DNA from: Spirochaetaceae bacterium UBA1306
GTDB lineage: Bacteria > Spirochaetota > Spirochaetia > Treponematales > Rectinemataceae
Length of the DNA: 55,579 bases
Assembly: GCA_002307245.1 (NCBI GenBank)
Contig: DBTW01000098.1
Location: 1-55,579 of the forward strand
Reading direction: 5' to 3'
Below are positions 18,498 through 26,023 of the stretch, piece after piece. Numbering within the stretch: position 1 is the stretch's first letter; every line of letters begins with the position of its first letter. The notes beneath the pieces are model-generated. The model had not been told where the DNA came from, did not search any database, and saw only the letters and a program-made list of their open reading frames with translations. The position numbers and the translations under genes are program-made.

Positions 18498-18591
18498 GGT
18501 CATCCTCGCGGACCCGAGTCCGGGTGAATAGTACTGATATTCCCCATGAAAGCATAGGCGCATCATCGATCCTCGCCCCCTGCCGCGGAAC

Positions 18592-18620
18592 TTGACATGC
18601 ATTGTTGCCTGGTTTAGATT
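18592..18620 (+). promoter_or_regulatory. DedA gene promoter
   Basis: TTGACA (18592-18597), a 17-nt spacer and TAGATT (18615-18620): an almost consensus sigma70 promoter. The -35 TTG is in frame with the gene and should not be used as its start. Confidence 0.75.
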
Positions 18621-18672
18621 CAGTCGATTTCGATCGCGTACTCGCGCGGGCACTTGCACGGGAGGGTCGTAC

Positions 18673-19344
18673 TTGGATTTCATTTTATCTTTCCTCCCTG
18701 CCTCGGTTACACAAAATCCCATCCCCTACGCGTTTTTCTTCCTCCTATTATTCGGCTTCACGCTCCCGATATGCGAGGAGATCGCGGTCGCCTTGGTCGG
18801 CGTGACTATGCGGGCGACCGGCACCTCCTTCGTCGTCTCCGCCGCAGTGGCCCTGGCGGCGATACTCATCCAGGACACGGGCTATTTCCTGGTGGCCCGT
18901 GTATTCGGCCCCAAGATCATCCGGCATAAATTACTGGCCAAGCTCCTCAAACCCACGAGCATCGCGGACGGCGAGCGCTATTTTCTCCGCCGCGGCCCCT
19001 TCATCGTTTTCTCCTCGCGCTTCGTCGTGGGGCTCAGGGCCCCGGTCATCATGGGAGCGGGCTTCCTCAGGATGCGCTGGTCGCGCTTCGTCCTTTACGA
19101 CTTCCTCGCCGCGATCATCATGACCCCGGCCTGGCTCTTTGTGGGCTTCGCCCTCGGCGCCCAATTCGACAAGGACGTCGGCCTGCTCAGCAAGTTCTTC
19201 GCCATCCTCGGCCCCATCGCCATCGTCGGGGGCGCCTTCCTGATCTACCGGAGCGTCAAGGCGGACAAGGCTAAGGTGAATGCCGAGATGAAGGCCGAGG
19301 CCGAGGGCGCCGACCTCCCCGAAGAAGAGTCGCAGGTCGAATAA
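18673..19344 (+). CDS. DedA family membrane protein
   Basis: Inner-membrane protein of the DedA/SNARE-associated family; several members flip or recycle undecaprenyl phosphate or phosphatidylethanolamine and support membrane homeostasis. TTG 18673 is chosen because GGAGGG lies 6 nt before it and it begins with the expected short amphipathic segment (DFILSFLPA). The family signature FSSRFVVGLRAPVIMGAGF (about 115-135) contains both conserved arginines and G-R spacing, and re-entrant and membrane helices flank it. 223 residues, typical length; the C-terminus is charged. Divergent from the phosphatidyltransferase, which may share a lipid role. Confidence 0.88.
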   Translation: MDFILSFLPASVTQNPIPYAFFFLLLFGFTLPICEEIAVALVGVTMRATGTSFVVSAAVALAAILIQDTGYFLVARVFGPKIIRHKLLAKLLKPTSIADGERYFLRRGPFIVFSSRFVVGLRAPVIMGAGFLRMRWSRFVLYDFLAAIIMTPAWLFVGFALGAQFDKDVGLLSKFFAILGPIAIVGGAFLIYRSVKADKAKVNAEMKAEAEGADLPEEESQVE

Positions 19345-19358
19345 CGCGGTCGCGTCGC

Positions 19359-19387
19359 TTGACGCTTTCCGGGACCGGCCATAGAAT
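19359..19387 (+). promoter_or_regulatory. Promoter of the outer-membrane barrel gene
   Basis: TTGACG (19359-19364), a 17-nt spacer and TAGAAT (19382-19387). The strong AGGGGAGGA at 19407-19415 then serves ATG 19425. A third case where the TTG of a -35 box is in frame with the gene. Confidence 0.65.
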
Positions 19388-19424
19388 TCCACCATCGTTC
19401 CAGTTCAGGGGAGGACTCGAAAAA

Positions 19425-20426
19425 ATGAAGCGCTCATTCGTCATGGCGGCCGCGCTCTGCGCCCTATTCCGGCTCGCCGCGCCTCTCTGCGCCCAGGCTG
19501 CGTCCCTTTCATCAAGCTTCGAGTTCCAAGGCGATTACCTCTTCCCCAATCTCGAGGCGGTCGATCGCGATGGCTTAGTACCCATAGCGTACGGCGTCCG
19601 GGGCTCGAAATCCGAGCGTCAGGTCGGCTCGTCCTGGGGCGGCGCAGAGGCTAAGGCCATCGTCGCGGCCAAGCTCGTCATACCGGCCCTGGCGGGCTCG
19701 GGAGAGCTCACGAAGGGCAACAACCTGACCCTAAACCTTGGCGGCGAGCTCTCGCCGGTCTCCTTGAACGCGACCATCGAGGCCAGCTTCACGCCCATCG
19801 CCTTCCTCAGTTTCTCGGTAGGTACTGCCGCCGGCACGGGCTGGGATATCGGCTTCACCGGGCTTGGAAAGAACGTCGGCGGCGACATAGTCGCCGAGGA
19901 CTTCGGCGGCATCGTATATCGCGGCTGGGCCAGCGGCACCTTCCAGTTCGACGCCGCCGCCCTGGCACCCGGGGATTGGCATCATGTCGTGCTGCTCGCC
20001 TCGCCCAAGCTCGAGTACAAAGCCTATACCAATGCCGCGACCGACGAGGCCTGGATATGGGAAGCCGACGACGCCATGAACTTCAACGGCTGGAAGCTGC
20101 ACGGCAGCTACTTCCTCGGCTACCAGATGCCCCTGGCCCTCAACATGGCCGGCGTCCTCCTCGAGACCCATGAGTGGCTGGGCTCTGTGCGCGACTCCTC
20201 CACGATGGACGGAGGCTGGGGGTCCGATTTTACCTGGATGGATTTGAGCCTCGTGCTTAACTTCTCCCTAGACGGCAGGTCGAGCATCGCGATCGTGCCC
20301 CAGGTGAAGAGCAAGATCGACTGGACGGACGGTACGACCATGTCCAAGGATTTTCGGGATAGGGTCTTCACAGGCCGCTACTGGTACTTCAATCGCGTCG
20401 CCTTCGATTATACCCTTGAATTATAG
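19425..20426 (+). CDS. Predicted outer-membrane beta-barrel protein
   Basis: Begins with a signal peptide (MKRSFVMAAALCALF..., cleavage near CAQA-A). The mature 305 residues are rich in Gly, aromatic and alternating polar/apolar residues, and the protein ends in FDYTLEL with aromatic penultimate strands, as barrels do. No specific porin family recognised. Its strong promoter and ribosome site suggest abundant expression. Homology to treponemal major outer-membrane proteins is not evident by eye, so the annotation rests on architecture. Confidence 0.72.
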   Translation: MKRSFVMAAALCALFRLAAPLCAQAASLSSSFEFQGDYLFPNLEAVDRDGLVPIAYGVRGSKSERQVGSSWGGAEAKAIVAAKLVIPALAGSGELTKGNNLTLNLGGELSPVSLNATIEASFTPIAFLSFSVGTAAGTGWDIGFTGLGKNVGGDIVAEDFGGIVYRGWASGTFQFDAAALAPGDWHHVVLLASPKLEYKAYTNAATDEAWIWEADDAMNFNGWKLHGSYFLGYQMPLALNMAGVLLETHEWLGSVRDSSTMDGGWGSDFTWMDLSLVLNFSLDGRSSIAIVPQVKSKIDWTDGTTMSKDFRDRVFTGRYWYFNRVAFDYTLEL

Positions 20427-20456
20427 GTCTTTTCGGCCGTTCGACGCGAAATTCGC

Positions 20457-20486
20457 TTGCGCCGCAGGCCTTAGCGGGATTATAGT
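20457..20486 (+). promoter_or_regulatory. HU gene promoter
   Basis: TTGCGC (20457-20462), an 18-nt spacer and TATAGT (20481-20486). Closely resembles the cyclase promoter at 61-89. Confidence 0.6.
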
Positions 20487-20512
20487 AGACAAAACTTCCC
20501 AAGGAGATGTCG

Positions 20513-20830
20513 ATGGCAACAGCGAAAGAAACCGCCCCCAAGGCCCTTACTAAGGCACAGATCATCGCCCAGCTCGCCGAGAAGAACGGCCTTACCAAGA
20601 AGCAGGTCGCTGCCTTCCTCGAGTCCTATGTCGAGCTCGCCTATCGCGAGACCAAGAAGAACAAGAAATTCGCGATCCCGGGCCTCGGGATCCTCAAGCT
20701 TAATAAGCGCAAGGCGCGGCTCGGCCGCAACCCCGCCACCGGGGAGCAGATCAAGATCCCCGCGAAGACCGCGGTCAAGCTCACCGTTTCCAAGGCCTGC
20801 AAGGACGCCATCCTCGGCGCCTCCAAATAA
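20513..20830 (+). CDS. HU-family DNA-binding protein
   Basis: Nucleoid protein that bends DNA. HU/IHF fold over residues 10-105; the DNA-contacting arm RKARLGRNPATGEQIKIP is intact, including the RNPxTG tip. The N-terminal extension (ATAKETAPKALTK) is longer than in classical HU. ATG 20513 is preferred to 20507 because AAGGAG (20501-20506) is 6 nt upstream of it. Single-gene unit with promoter at 20457 and terminator at 20854. Confidence 0.95.
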   Translation: MATAKETAPKALTKAQIIAQLAEKNGLTKKQVAAFLESYVELAYRETKKNKKFAIPGLGILKLNKRKARLGRNPATGEQIKIPAKTAVKLTVSKACKDAILGASK

Positions 20831-20853
20831 GGCATAAGCCCCTCTCACGCATC

Positions 20854-20892
20854 CGCCCCGGTCGCGCGAACGCGATCGGGGCGCTTTTTTTT
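20854..20892 (+). terminator. Rho-independent terminator after HU
   Basis: A 13-bp GC-rich stem (20854-20866 with 20871-20883, one G-U pair) closes a CGAA loop and is followed by eight T at 20885-20892. Confidence 0.92.
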
Positions 20893-20910
20893 CAATCCTC
20901 CCGCCTCTTG

Positions 20911-21660
20911 ATGCGCGGCCCCCGCGGCGGCTACCATCCATCGGTGAAGGAAGCGGAAAACCAGCTCGCGAAACTCACGGAATCGGCCCTGCGCCGCTAT
21001 TCGATGATCGAGGAGGGAGACCGCATCCTCGTCGCGGTCTCGGGCGGCAAGGACTCCACGAGCCTCGCCTATGACCTCGCCGCCAAGCGCCGATGGTGGC
21101 CCGCGCGCTACGAGATTCGCGCCCTGCACATCGCCACGGACTTCTGTTCCTGCTGCAAGAAGACCGCCCTCTTCGATCTCCTCGCCTCCTGGGGCATCGA
21201 GGCCCTATCCATCGACGTGCCGGTGATAGGGCGCCTGAAGCCCGGCCGGAGCATGAACTGCTATTGGTGCTCCACCCAGCGCCGCACCGAGCTCATCCTC
21301 TATGCGATGGCCGAGGGCTTTAACAAGATCGCCCTCGGCCATCACCTCGACGACATCGTCGAGACCCTCATGATGAACATGCTCTACAAGGGACAGGTCT
21401 CGGGAATGCTCCCGGTCCTCAAGTACGGGAAGTACCCGGTCTCCGTGATCCGGCCCCTCGCCCTCTGCGAGGAGCGGCAGGTGATAGCCTTCGCCGAGGA
21501 GAAGGGCTTTCGCTCGGCCGCATGCACCTGCCCCTATGGCCGCGACTCCAAGCGCAGGGAGGTTCGGGAGCGCCTCGCCTCCCTGACCGGCGGGTCGAGC
21601 CGCCTCAAGCGCAATCTCTTCGATTCGATGTCCAACGTGAACGGGGAATACCTGCCCTGA
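20911..21660 (+). CDS. TtcA/TilS-type PP-loop ATPase, probable tRNA 2-thiolation enzyme
   Basis: N-type ATP pyrophosphatase of the TtcA branch, which modifies cytidine 32 of tRNA to 2-thiocytidine using an Fe-S cluster. PP-loop SGGKDS at 44-49, CxxC pair in NCYWCS (about 117 and 120), and a third cysteine motif ACTCPYGR (about 205), the 4Fe-4S ligand set of TtcA. The extra FCSCC segment after the PP-loop is typical of shorter TtcA-like proteins. Start uncertain: ATG 20911 or GTG 20944 (no clear Shine-Dalgarno at either). The upstream HU terminator makes it a separate unit; the dehydrogenase gene follows 10 nt later. Confidence 0.82.
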   Translation: MRGPRGGYHPSVKEAENQLAKLTESALRRYSMIEEGDRILVAVSGGKDSTSLAYDLAAKRRWWPARYEIRALHIATDFCSCCKKTALFDLLASWGIEALSIDVPVIGRLKPGRSMNCYWCSTQRRTELILYAMAEGFNKIALGHHLDDIVETLMMNMLYKGQVSGMLPVLKYGKYPVSVIRPLALCEERQVIAFAEEKGFRSAACTCPYGRDSKRREVRERLASLTGGSSRLKRNLFDSMSNVNGEYLP

Positions 21661-21670
21661 GGAGGGAAGC

Positions 21671-22777
21671 ATGGACGACAAGGTTACCTGGTGGGCCTTC
21701 GACGAGGTGGAAGCATTCATGCGAGCGGGCTTCGAGGCCGCGGGCGTGCCGAGCGAGGAGGCTTCGGTCTGCGCCGAAGTCCTCATCGCGGCGGACAAGC
21801 GCGGCGTGGACTCCCACGGCGTCGGCCGATTCAAGCCCATCTACCTCGACCGGATATGGGCGGGCACCCAGAGCCCAAGGACGGAATTCGAGGTCGTCCG
21901 CGAGACGCCGACCACGGCCGTCATCGACGGCCATAACGGCATGGGGCATTATATCGCCAAGCGGGCCATGCAGATGGCCATCGACAAGGCCGATAAATGC
22001 GGCATGGGCATGGCCGTCGTCCGCAACTCGACACACTACGGGGCGGCTTTCTACTATCCCATGATGGCCGTCGGGCGCGGCATGATCGGCATGACCACGA
22101 CGAGCGCCAGGCCCTCGATCGCCCCTACCTGGGGAGTGGAGCCCATGCTCGGCACCAACCCGATGACCTGGGGCATGCCCTCCGACGAGGCCTTTCCCTA
22201 CCTGCCCGATTACGCCACTTCGGTCACGCAGCGTGGCAAGCTCGAGCTCTACGAGCGCCTGGGCAAGGAGCTGCCCGACGGTTGGGTCATAGGCCAGGAC
22301 GGCCGATACCGCCACGATACGAAGCAGGTGCTCGTCGACCTGACGAAGGACTTGGCCGCCCTGACTCCGCTAGGGGGCCTCGGCGAGGACTTCGGGGGCT
22401 ATAAGGGCTACTGTAACACCCTCACCGTGGAGCTGCTCTCTTCCTGCCTTTCGCAGGCCAACTTCATGAAGGCCTTGATCGGCGTCAGCCCCGAGGGCAA
22501 GCCCTGCCCCATAGAACTGGGCCACAGCTTCATGGCCATCAAGATAGAGAGTTTCTGCGAGTTGAGCGCCTTCAAGAGCCAGGTCGGGGAGATCTGCCGG
22601 CAACTGCGCGCCTCGAGGAAGGCCCCGGGAGCCGAGCGCATCTATACGCCCGGCGAGAAGGAATACGAGACCTGGCTCTACCGCAAGGACAAGGGCGTGC
22701 CCTTCAATGAACCCCTAAAGGCCTCGTTCAAGGCGGTGAAGGCCAGGCTGGGGCTGACGCAGGAATTGCCATTCTAG
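21671..22777 (+). CDS. Malate/L-lactate (Ldh-family) dehydrogenase
   Basis: NAD(P)-dependent 2-hydroxyacid dehydrogenase of the type-2 malate/lactate, YlbC/YiaK fold. Family markers: ADKRGVDSHGVGR with the catalytic histidine (about 48), VVRNSTHYGAAFYY, GTNPMTW and the C-terminal GEDFGGYKGYC segment. 368 residues, full length. Ribosome site GAGGAGG just before ATG. Located 10 nt after the PP-loop gene, probably cotranscribed. Substrate (malate, lactate, ureidoglycolate or 2,3-diketogulonate) not determinable. Overlaps the convergent hydrolase by 4 nt. Confidence 0.92.
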   Translation: MDDKVTWWAFDEVEAFMRAGFEAAGVPSEEASVCAEVLIAADKRGVDSHGVGRFKPIYLDRIWAGTQSPRTEFEVVRETPTTAVIDGHNGMGHYIAKRAMQMAIDKADKCGMGMAVVRNSTHYGAAFYYPMMAVGRGMIGMTTTSARPSIAPTWGVEPMLGTNPMTWGMPSDEAFPYLPDYATSVTQRGKLELYERLGKELPDGWVIGQDGRYRHDTKQVLVDLTKDLAALTPLGGLGEDFGGYKGYCNTLTVELLSSCLSQANFMKALIGVSPEGKPCPIELGHSFMAIKIESFCELSAFKSQVGEICRQLRASRKAPGAERIYTPGEKEYETWLYRKDKGVPFNEPLKASFKAVKARLGLTQELPF

Positions 22778-23574
22778 ACCTTGGCCATCCATTCCTTGAC
22801 TATGATCGCGGCTTCAGCCGCCCTTTCGTCGAAGGGGAAGAGATGGCCGGCTCCCTTCATGATCCTCGCTTCGAAGGAGGCCGCTCCCCGCGCCTCCCTC
22901 TCCGCGTAGGCGGCGACGGCGGGAGGCACGACCTCGTCCGCCTCGCCCGTGATGAGCAGGACCTGGGAGTGGACTTTGGCGAGGTCGCGCTTCGCCTCCT
23001 TGAGGATGAGCCGCAACTGCGCCGCGCCCGACACGAGATCGTCCGCCCAATAATCCGCGAAGAGCTGCCTCCGCGCGGGATCGGTCTCGCTGTCGGACAG
23101 CGGCCGTCCCTTGCGGATGACCGGCTTGAACATCGATATGAGCGGCGACAAGGCCACGCCCGCGTTGGTGAATTTGAAGGCAGGGGCGAGCAGGATGAGC
23201 CGAGGCGCGTTGAAGGTCGCCGAGACGATCGTCGCGATGAGGCCGCCCATCGAATGTCCCAGGACATGGACTGTCTCGTATTCCGAGCGTAGGTCGAGGT
23301 AGGAATCGAAGGCCCGCCTGACCCAATCCTCGGCTCCAGTGGCCATGAAGTCGGCGCGATCGGTGCCGTGGCCCGGATAGCGGGGAGCCATGACCGTATA
23401 ACCCGATTCGGACAGGGCCTCGCCCATGATCGAAAGTTCCTTCGGGATTCCCGTAAAGCCGTGGAGGAGGAGGACAGCCTCTTTGGCTCCCTCGACATCC
23501 AGCCTGAAGGGCCTCGCTTCGGGCACGAGACGGGTGACGGCCTTGGTGGCGAATATGCGATCGAGCTTCGACAT
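22774..23574 (-). CDS. Alpha/beta hydrolase (carboxylesterase / monoacylglycerol-lipase type)
   Basis: Serine hydrolase of the Est30/YvaK type. Nucleophile elbow GHSMGG with S108, acid in GEADEVVPP and histidine in GAGHLFPFDE give the triad; oxyanion turn LLHGFTGIPK at about 37. 266 residues with a short cap. No signal peptide, so cytoplasmic. Convergent with the dehydrogenase gene; both stops share bases at 22774-22777. Physiological ester unknown. Confidence 0.9.
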   Translation of the reverse strand: MSKLDRIFATKAVTRLVPEARPFRLDVEGAKEAVLLLHGFTGIPKELSIMGEALSESGYTVMAPRYPGHGTDRADFMATGAEDWVRRAFDSYLDLRSEYETVHVLGHSMGGLIATIVSATFNAPRLILLAPAFKFTNAGVALSPLISMFKPVIRKGRPLSDSETDPARRQLFADYWADDLVSGAAQLRLILKEAKRDLAKVHSQVLLITGEADEVVPPAVAAYAEREARGAASFEARIMKGAGHLFPFDERAAEAAIIVKEWMAKV

Positions 23575-23672
23575 CGCTGCATCTCCTAGGGAGAGGGATC
23601 GTCGTCAAGATACGGCGAGTATCTCGACTCTCCCTTAACGATACTCCATCGCCCAGGCTGGGGAAAGCTCAA

Positions 23673-24197
23673 TCATCCGGCGACGCAGCTCGGGCGATCG
23701 GGGCAGGGCAGTTCTCCCGATCGCTCCACGATCCCGGGCAGCGCCGCCAGGGCCGAGCGCGTAAAATCGACCGAACGCGCCAGAATCGTCTCTGCGCCCA
23801 GGGCACGGGCGATCTCGACGCGCAAGTGCTCCTTCACGCCTCCTTTGAGTAACCAGGATCCGTCCTTCCACAGCAGCTCGCAGGGCTCGTCACAACCTGA
23901 CTCGGCATAGCGGTAGTACTCCCGTCGCCAAGCTTCGGCCAGGCCGCGCGTAAGCGACGGTAAGCCTTCGATATCATCGATGCGAATGTCGAAGTTCCCG
24001 ATGTGATCTGCCTGCCTGCGCTTCGCTCGGCCATCGCCGAACGAGGCGGCGACGGCGTGCGAGACTCGCCGGATCATCGACTTGCGACGAGCGAGGACGA
24101 ATGCCCGGTCGGCATCGCGCCGCGCATCCGCGGCGCGCCAGAGCACTTCGTAGACTTCGTAACAGGGCATACCTTGGATTGAATTATTTTTTTTCAT
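23673..24197 (-). CDS. Unknown protein downstream of a LacI operator, possible ParB-like fold
   Basis: 174 residues. ATG 24197 follows GGGGGGG; the longer reading to 24224 would cover the operator. No signal peptide. A Cys/His-poor N-terminal helical half is followed by a segment (about 90-150) reading CELLWKDGSWLLKGGVKEHLRVEIARALGAETI, which resembles the ParB/sulfiredoxin-type 'DG...L.DGHHRL.AA..LG...I' pattern with the usual HR altered (GGVKEHLR). That reading is tentative. It lies 43 nt after lacI and is preceded by a perfect GGAACCGGTTCC palindrome, so control by that LacI protein is likely. Confidence 0.6.
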   Translation of the reverse strand: MKKNNSIQGMPCYEVYEVLWRAADARRDADRAFVLARRKSMIRRVSHAVAASFGDGRAKRRQADHIGNFDIRIDDIEGLPSLTRGLAEAWRREYYRYAESGCDEPCELLWKDGSWLLKGGVKEHLRVEIARALGAETILARSVDFTRSALAALPGIVERSGELPCPDRPSCVAG

Positions 24198-24210
24198 AGC
24201 CCCCCCCTTT

Positions 24211-24222
24211 GGAACCGGTTCC
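24211..24222. promoter_or_regulatory. LacI-type operator (perfect palindrome)
   Basis: GGAACCGGTTCC, a perfect 12-bp palindrome 13 nt upstream of ATG 24197. It shares the AACCGGT core with two sites in the lacI promoter (25249 and 25276), so it is probably bound by the adjacent LacI-family protein. No clear -10/-35 pair was found beside it. Confidence 0.7.
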
Positions 24223-24240
24223 ATTTGTTGACAAAAAAAC

Positions 24241-25239
24241 TTATGCGGAATCTCGGACTATGAGCTCCACAGGCATGGAGGTTGACGTGATAATACCCTT
24301 TTCGATATATGCGACCAGATCTCTCGCGAGAATGCGGCCCGCCGTGGACACGTGCTGGCTGACGGTCGTGAGCGCTGGCGTGACATAGGCCGCAATTGCC
24401 AGATCGTCGTAGCCGATGACCGCCACGTCGTCGGGGATGCGCCTGCCCGCGGACTTGAGGACGCGCATGGCGGCTAGGGCCATGTAGTCGCTATTGATGA
24501 ATACCGCGTCGAGATCGGGAGCCTTGGCCAGCATAGTCGCCATTTCGCGCTCGGCGGAGCGCTCGGAATAGTCCCCGTAGCCGATCGCCGCGGGCTCGAG
24601 CCCGGCGTCGCCCATGGCGTCGGAGTAGCCTCTTAGGCGCTCTTTGACCTCGAGCTCGATCCGCGGGCCGCCCAGGTAGGCGATGCGTTTCCTGCCGATC
24701 GATATAAGCCGCTCAGCCGCGAGGCGTCCGCCTTTTCGGTCGTCGCCGCAGACCGTGCAATAGCTGCCCGAGCCGAGGCCCCAGGCGATGAAGGGGGCTC
24801 CGATACCCTTAAGCGCCTCTACGTGGCTCTTCTTATGCTCCGAGGTCATGAGGATGAAGCCGTCGACCTTGCCAGAGTTCAAGTAGCTGGAAGCCCAATC
24901 ATCGCTGTCCGGGCTGACATGGACTATCAGCATGTCATAGCCGAGGGCATGCAGGCCTATTGTCAGGCCACCCATTATCTCGAGGCTGAAGGGGTCGGAG
25001 ATGCAGTCCGAGCCGGCGCAATAGGCGTGGGTAATGAAGGCTATCGTCCGGCTCGTGCGCATGGAAAGATTGCGGGCTATCGCCGAGGGCTTGAATTCGT
25101 GGGCCTTCGCGATCGCGAGTATCCGCTCCTTGGTCGACTCGCCCACGAGAGGACTGTCGTTCAGCGCCCTGGAGACGGTGGACTTGGATACGCCTGCGAG
25201 ACGGGCGATATCATCGATGGACTTGAGCTTTTGGTTCAT
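24241..25239 (-). CDS. LacI-family transcriptional regulator
   Basis: Sugar- or nucleoside-responsive repressor. N-terminal LacI HTH (7-50: SIDDIARLAGVSKSTVSRALN), hinge-helix region (KPSAIARNLSM), then a periplasmic-binding-protein core (60-332) with GYDDL and the TPALTTVSQH hinge signature. 332 residues, full length. AAGGA lies 5 nt before ATG. Autoregulation is supported by two operator-like sites on its own promoter. No sugar genes lie beside it; the only evident local target is the unknown gene at 23673. Confidence 0.95.
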   Translation of the reverse strand: MNQKLKSIDDIARLAGVSKSTVSRALNDSPLVGESTKERILAIAKAHEFKPSAIARNLSMRTSRTIAFITHAYCAGSDCISDPFSLEIMGGLTIGLHALGYDMLIVHVSPDSDDWASSYLNSGKVDGFILMTSEHKKSHVEALKGIGAPFIAWGLGSGSYCTVCGDDRKGGRLAAERLISIGRKRIAYLGGPRIELEVKERLRGYSDAMGDAGLEPAAIGYGDYSERSAEREMATMLAKAPDLDAVFINSDYMALAAMRVLKSAGRRIPDDVAVIGYDDLAIAAYVTPALTTVSQHVSTAGRILARDLVAYIEKGIITSTSMPVELIVRDSA

Positions 25240-25248
25240 GTTTTCCTT

Positions 25249-25289
25249 GCAACCGGTCCCAATATAGCTCTCTCTGCAACCGGTGTCAA
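25249..25289 (-). promoter_or_regulatory. lacI promoter with two overlapping operators
   Basis: On the minus strand TTGACA (plus-strand 25284-25289), 17 nt and TATATT (25261-25266) make a near-consensus promoter. Operator-like GCAACCGGTGTC (25276-25287) overlaps the -35 side and GCAACCGGTCCC (25249-25260) lies just downstream of the -10, around +1. Their centres are 27 bp apart. The layout predicts autorepression. Confidence 0.75.
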
Positions 25290-25292
25290 TAA

Positions 25293-25568
25293 TTAGGCCT
25301 CTTTTTTTACACCGTAGAGTATTTTCCGGATTCCACCGGGAGAAAGGCCGAAATCATCGGCCAGATCATCTATGCGTCGGCCTTGGGCCTTGGCCTCGCG
25401 TATGGCTGCATTGCGCTTATCGAAACTCTCGCGAGCTCCCGATCGGGCACCCCAACCTAGGCGCCCCGCGCCCTGACGCGGGATATAGACGAGGGAACCT
25501 TGGATATATGACTGCACTTCCCGAAGGAGCTCGGGAGGCAGAAGTTCGTCTGCATTGAGATAGGGCAT
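25293..25568 (-). CDS. CD3324-family protein (small HTH protein)
   Basis: A 91-residue protein matching the CD3324 family common in Firmicutes: start MPYLNADELLPPELLREVQ, central YIPRQ, SGARESFDKRNAAIR, and a C-terminal HTH-like segment RIDDLADDFGLSPGGIRKIL. Known members are uncharacterised probable regulators. ATG 25568 is chosen because GAGG is 6 nt upstream and the family begins there; the 25625 start adds a non-family tail. The gene ends 3 nt before the lacI -35 box. A micro-ORF lies upstream (25682-25735). Confidence 0.8.
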   Translation of the reverse strand: MPYLNADELLPPELLREVQSYIQGSLVYIPRQGAGRLGWGARSGARESFDKRNAAIREAKAQGRRIDDLADDFGLSPGGIRKILYGVKKEA

Positions 25569-25913
25569 ATAGATCCTCATGGGGCTTTCCGTCGATCCGA
25601 ATATGCTTCGGATCGTGGGCTGCATCCGCCAGAGGCCTAAAGCGATGAATTATCCGACTTAGGGGATCTTCGCTTTCGGATCTATCGGGCGGCGCCGAGA
25701 GAGCAAAGGCTATCGACAACTTGAAGAATCATCATTTGGCGCCTCCTTGAAAGCGTAAGATGCGGCATGATGCCATAGGACAAGGCTTATGTAAATGGAC
25801 AGAACGATAGTAAACAATCTCTCGCTTTACCGCCGCGTCGACAGCGTCTATTTTTAGCGCAAGCCGGCGATACTAAGCTGCCGCGCGGCTCTGCGCGGAT
25901 AAGGAGGTGCGGG
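25569..25913. other. Gene-poor stretch between two divergent micro-ORFs
   Basis: About 345 bp with no gene above 25 codons that I trust. It holds the micro-ORF at 25682-25735 (minus) and a plus-strand promoter candidate at 25826-25854. A frame at 25417-25719 (minus) overlaps the CD3324 gene out of frame and is probably not a gene. Confidence 0.5.
25682..25735 (-). CDS. Micro-ORF (17 codons) with perfect Shine-Dalgarno sequence
   Basis: AAGGAGG (plus-strand 25742-25748) lies 6 nt before ATG 25735; the frame encodes MMILQVVDSLCSLGAAR and stops at 25682. It sits 113 nt upstream of the CD3324 gene, same strand. It may be a leader peptide or the 5' remnant of a broken gene. Translation is supported only by the ribosome site. 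Confidence 0.4.
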   Translation of the reverse strand: MMILQVVDSLCSLGAAR

Positions 25914-26023
25914 ATGAACGATTACACCAGGGGGGCTCGGACCCTGTAACTATGGGCCGCGAGCCCTAAAAAGGCCGAGGAAAACTCGATCTCCGGCCGG
26001 ACTTATCATCCGGCCGGTTTTTT
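25826..26023 (+). ncRNA. Candidate short transcript with 11-codon ORF and terminator
   Basis: TTTACC (25826-25831), 17 nt and TATTTT (25849-25854) predict a start near 25861, and a strong terminator ends at 26023, giving an RNA of about 160 nt. It contains a hairpin CCGCGC/GCGCGG just before AAGGAGGTG (25901-25909), a perfect match to the 16S 3' end, then ATG 25914 and an 11-codon frame MNDYTRGARTL ending at 25949. A second hairpin pairs GGGCTCG with CGAGCCC across the stop codon. No protein gene follows on this strand. Could be a small-protein mRNA or regulatory RNA; no known RNA family recognised. Confidence 0.45.
25993..26023 (+). terminator. Strong rho-independent terminator (plus strand)
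   Basis: Stem CCGGCCGGA (25993-26001) with TCCGGCCGG (26009-26017), 7-nt loop, then six T (26018-26023). A weaker minus-strand hairpin overlapping it (GGCCGG..CGGCC followed by five T, plus-strand 25968-25998) could end the channel transcript. Confidence 0.85.

Noticed and set aside
25417..25719. Minus-strand frame overlapping the CD3324 gene
   Set aside because: Out of frame with the family match, no ribosome site at its start; it overlaps the micro-ORF at 25682 and the CD3324 gene.
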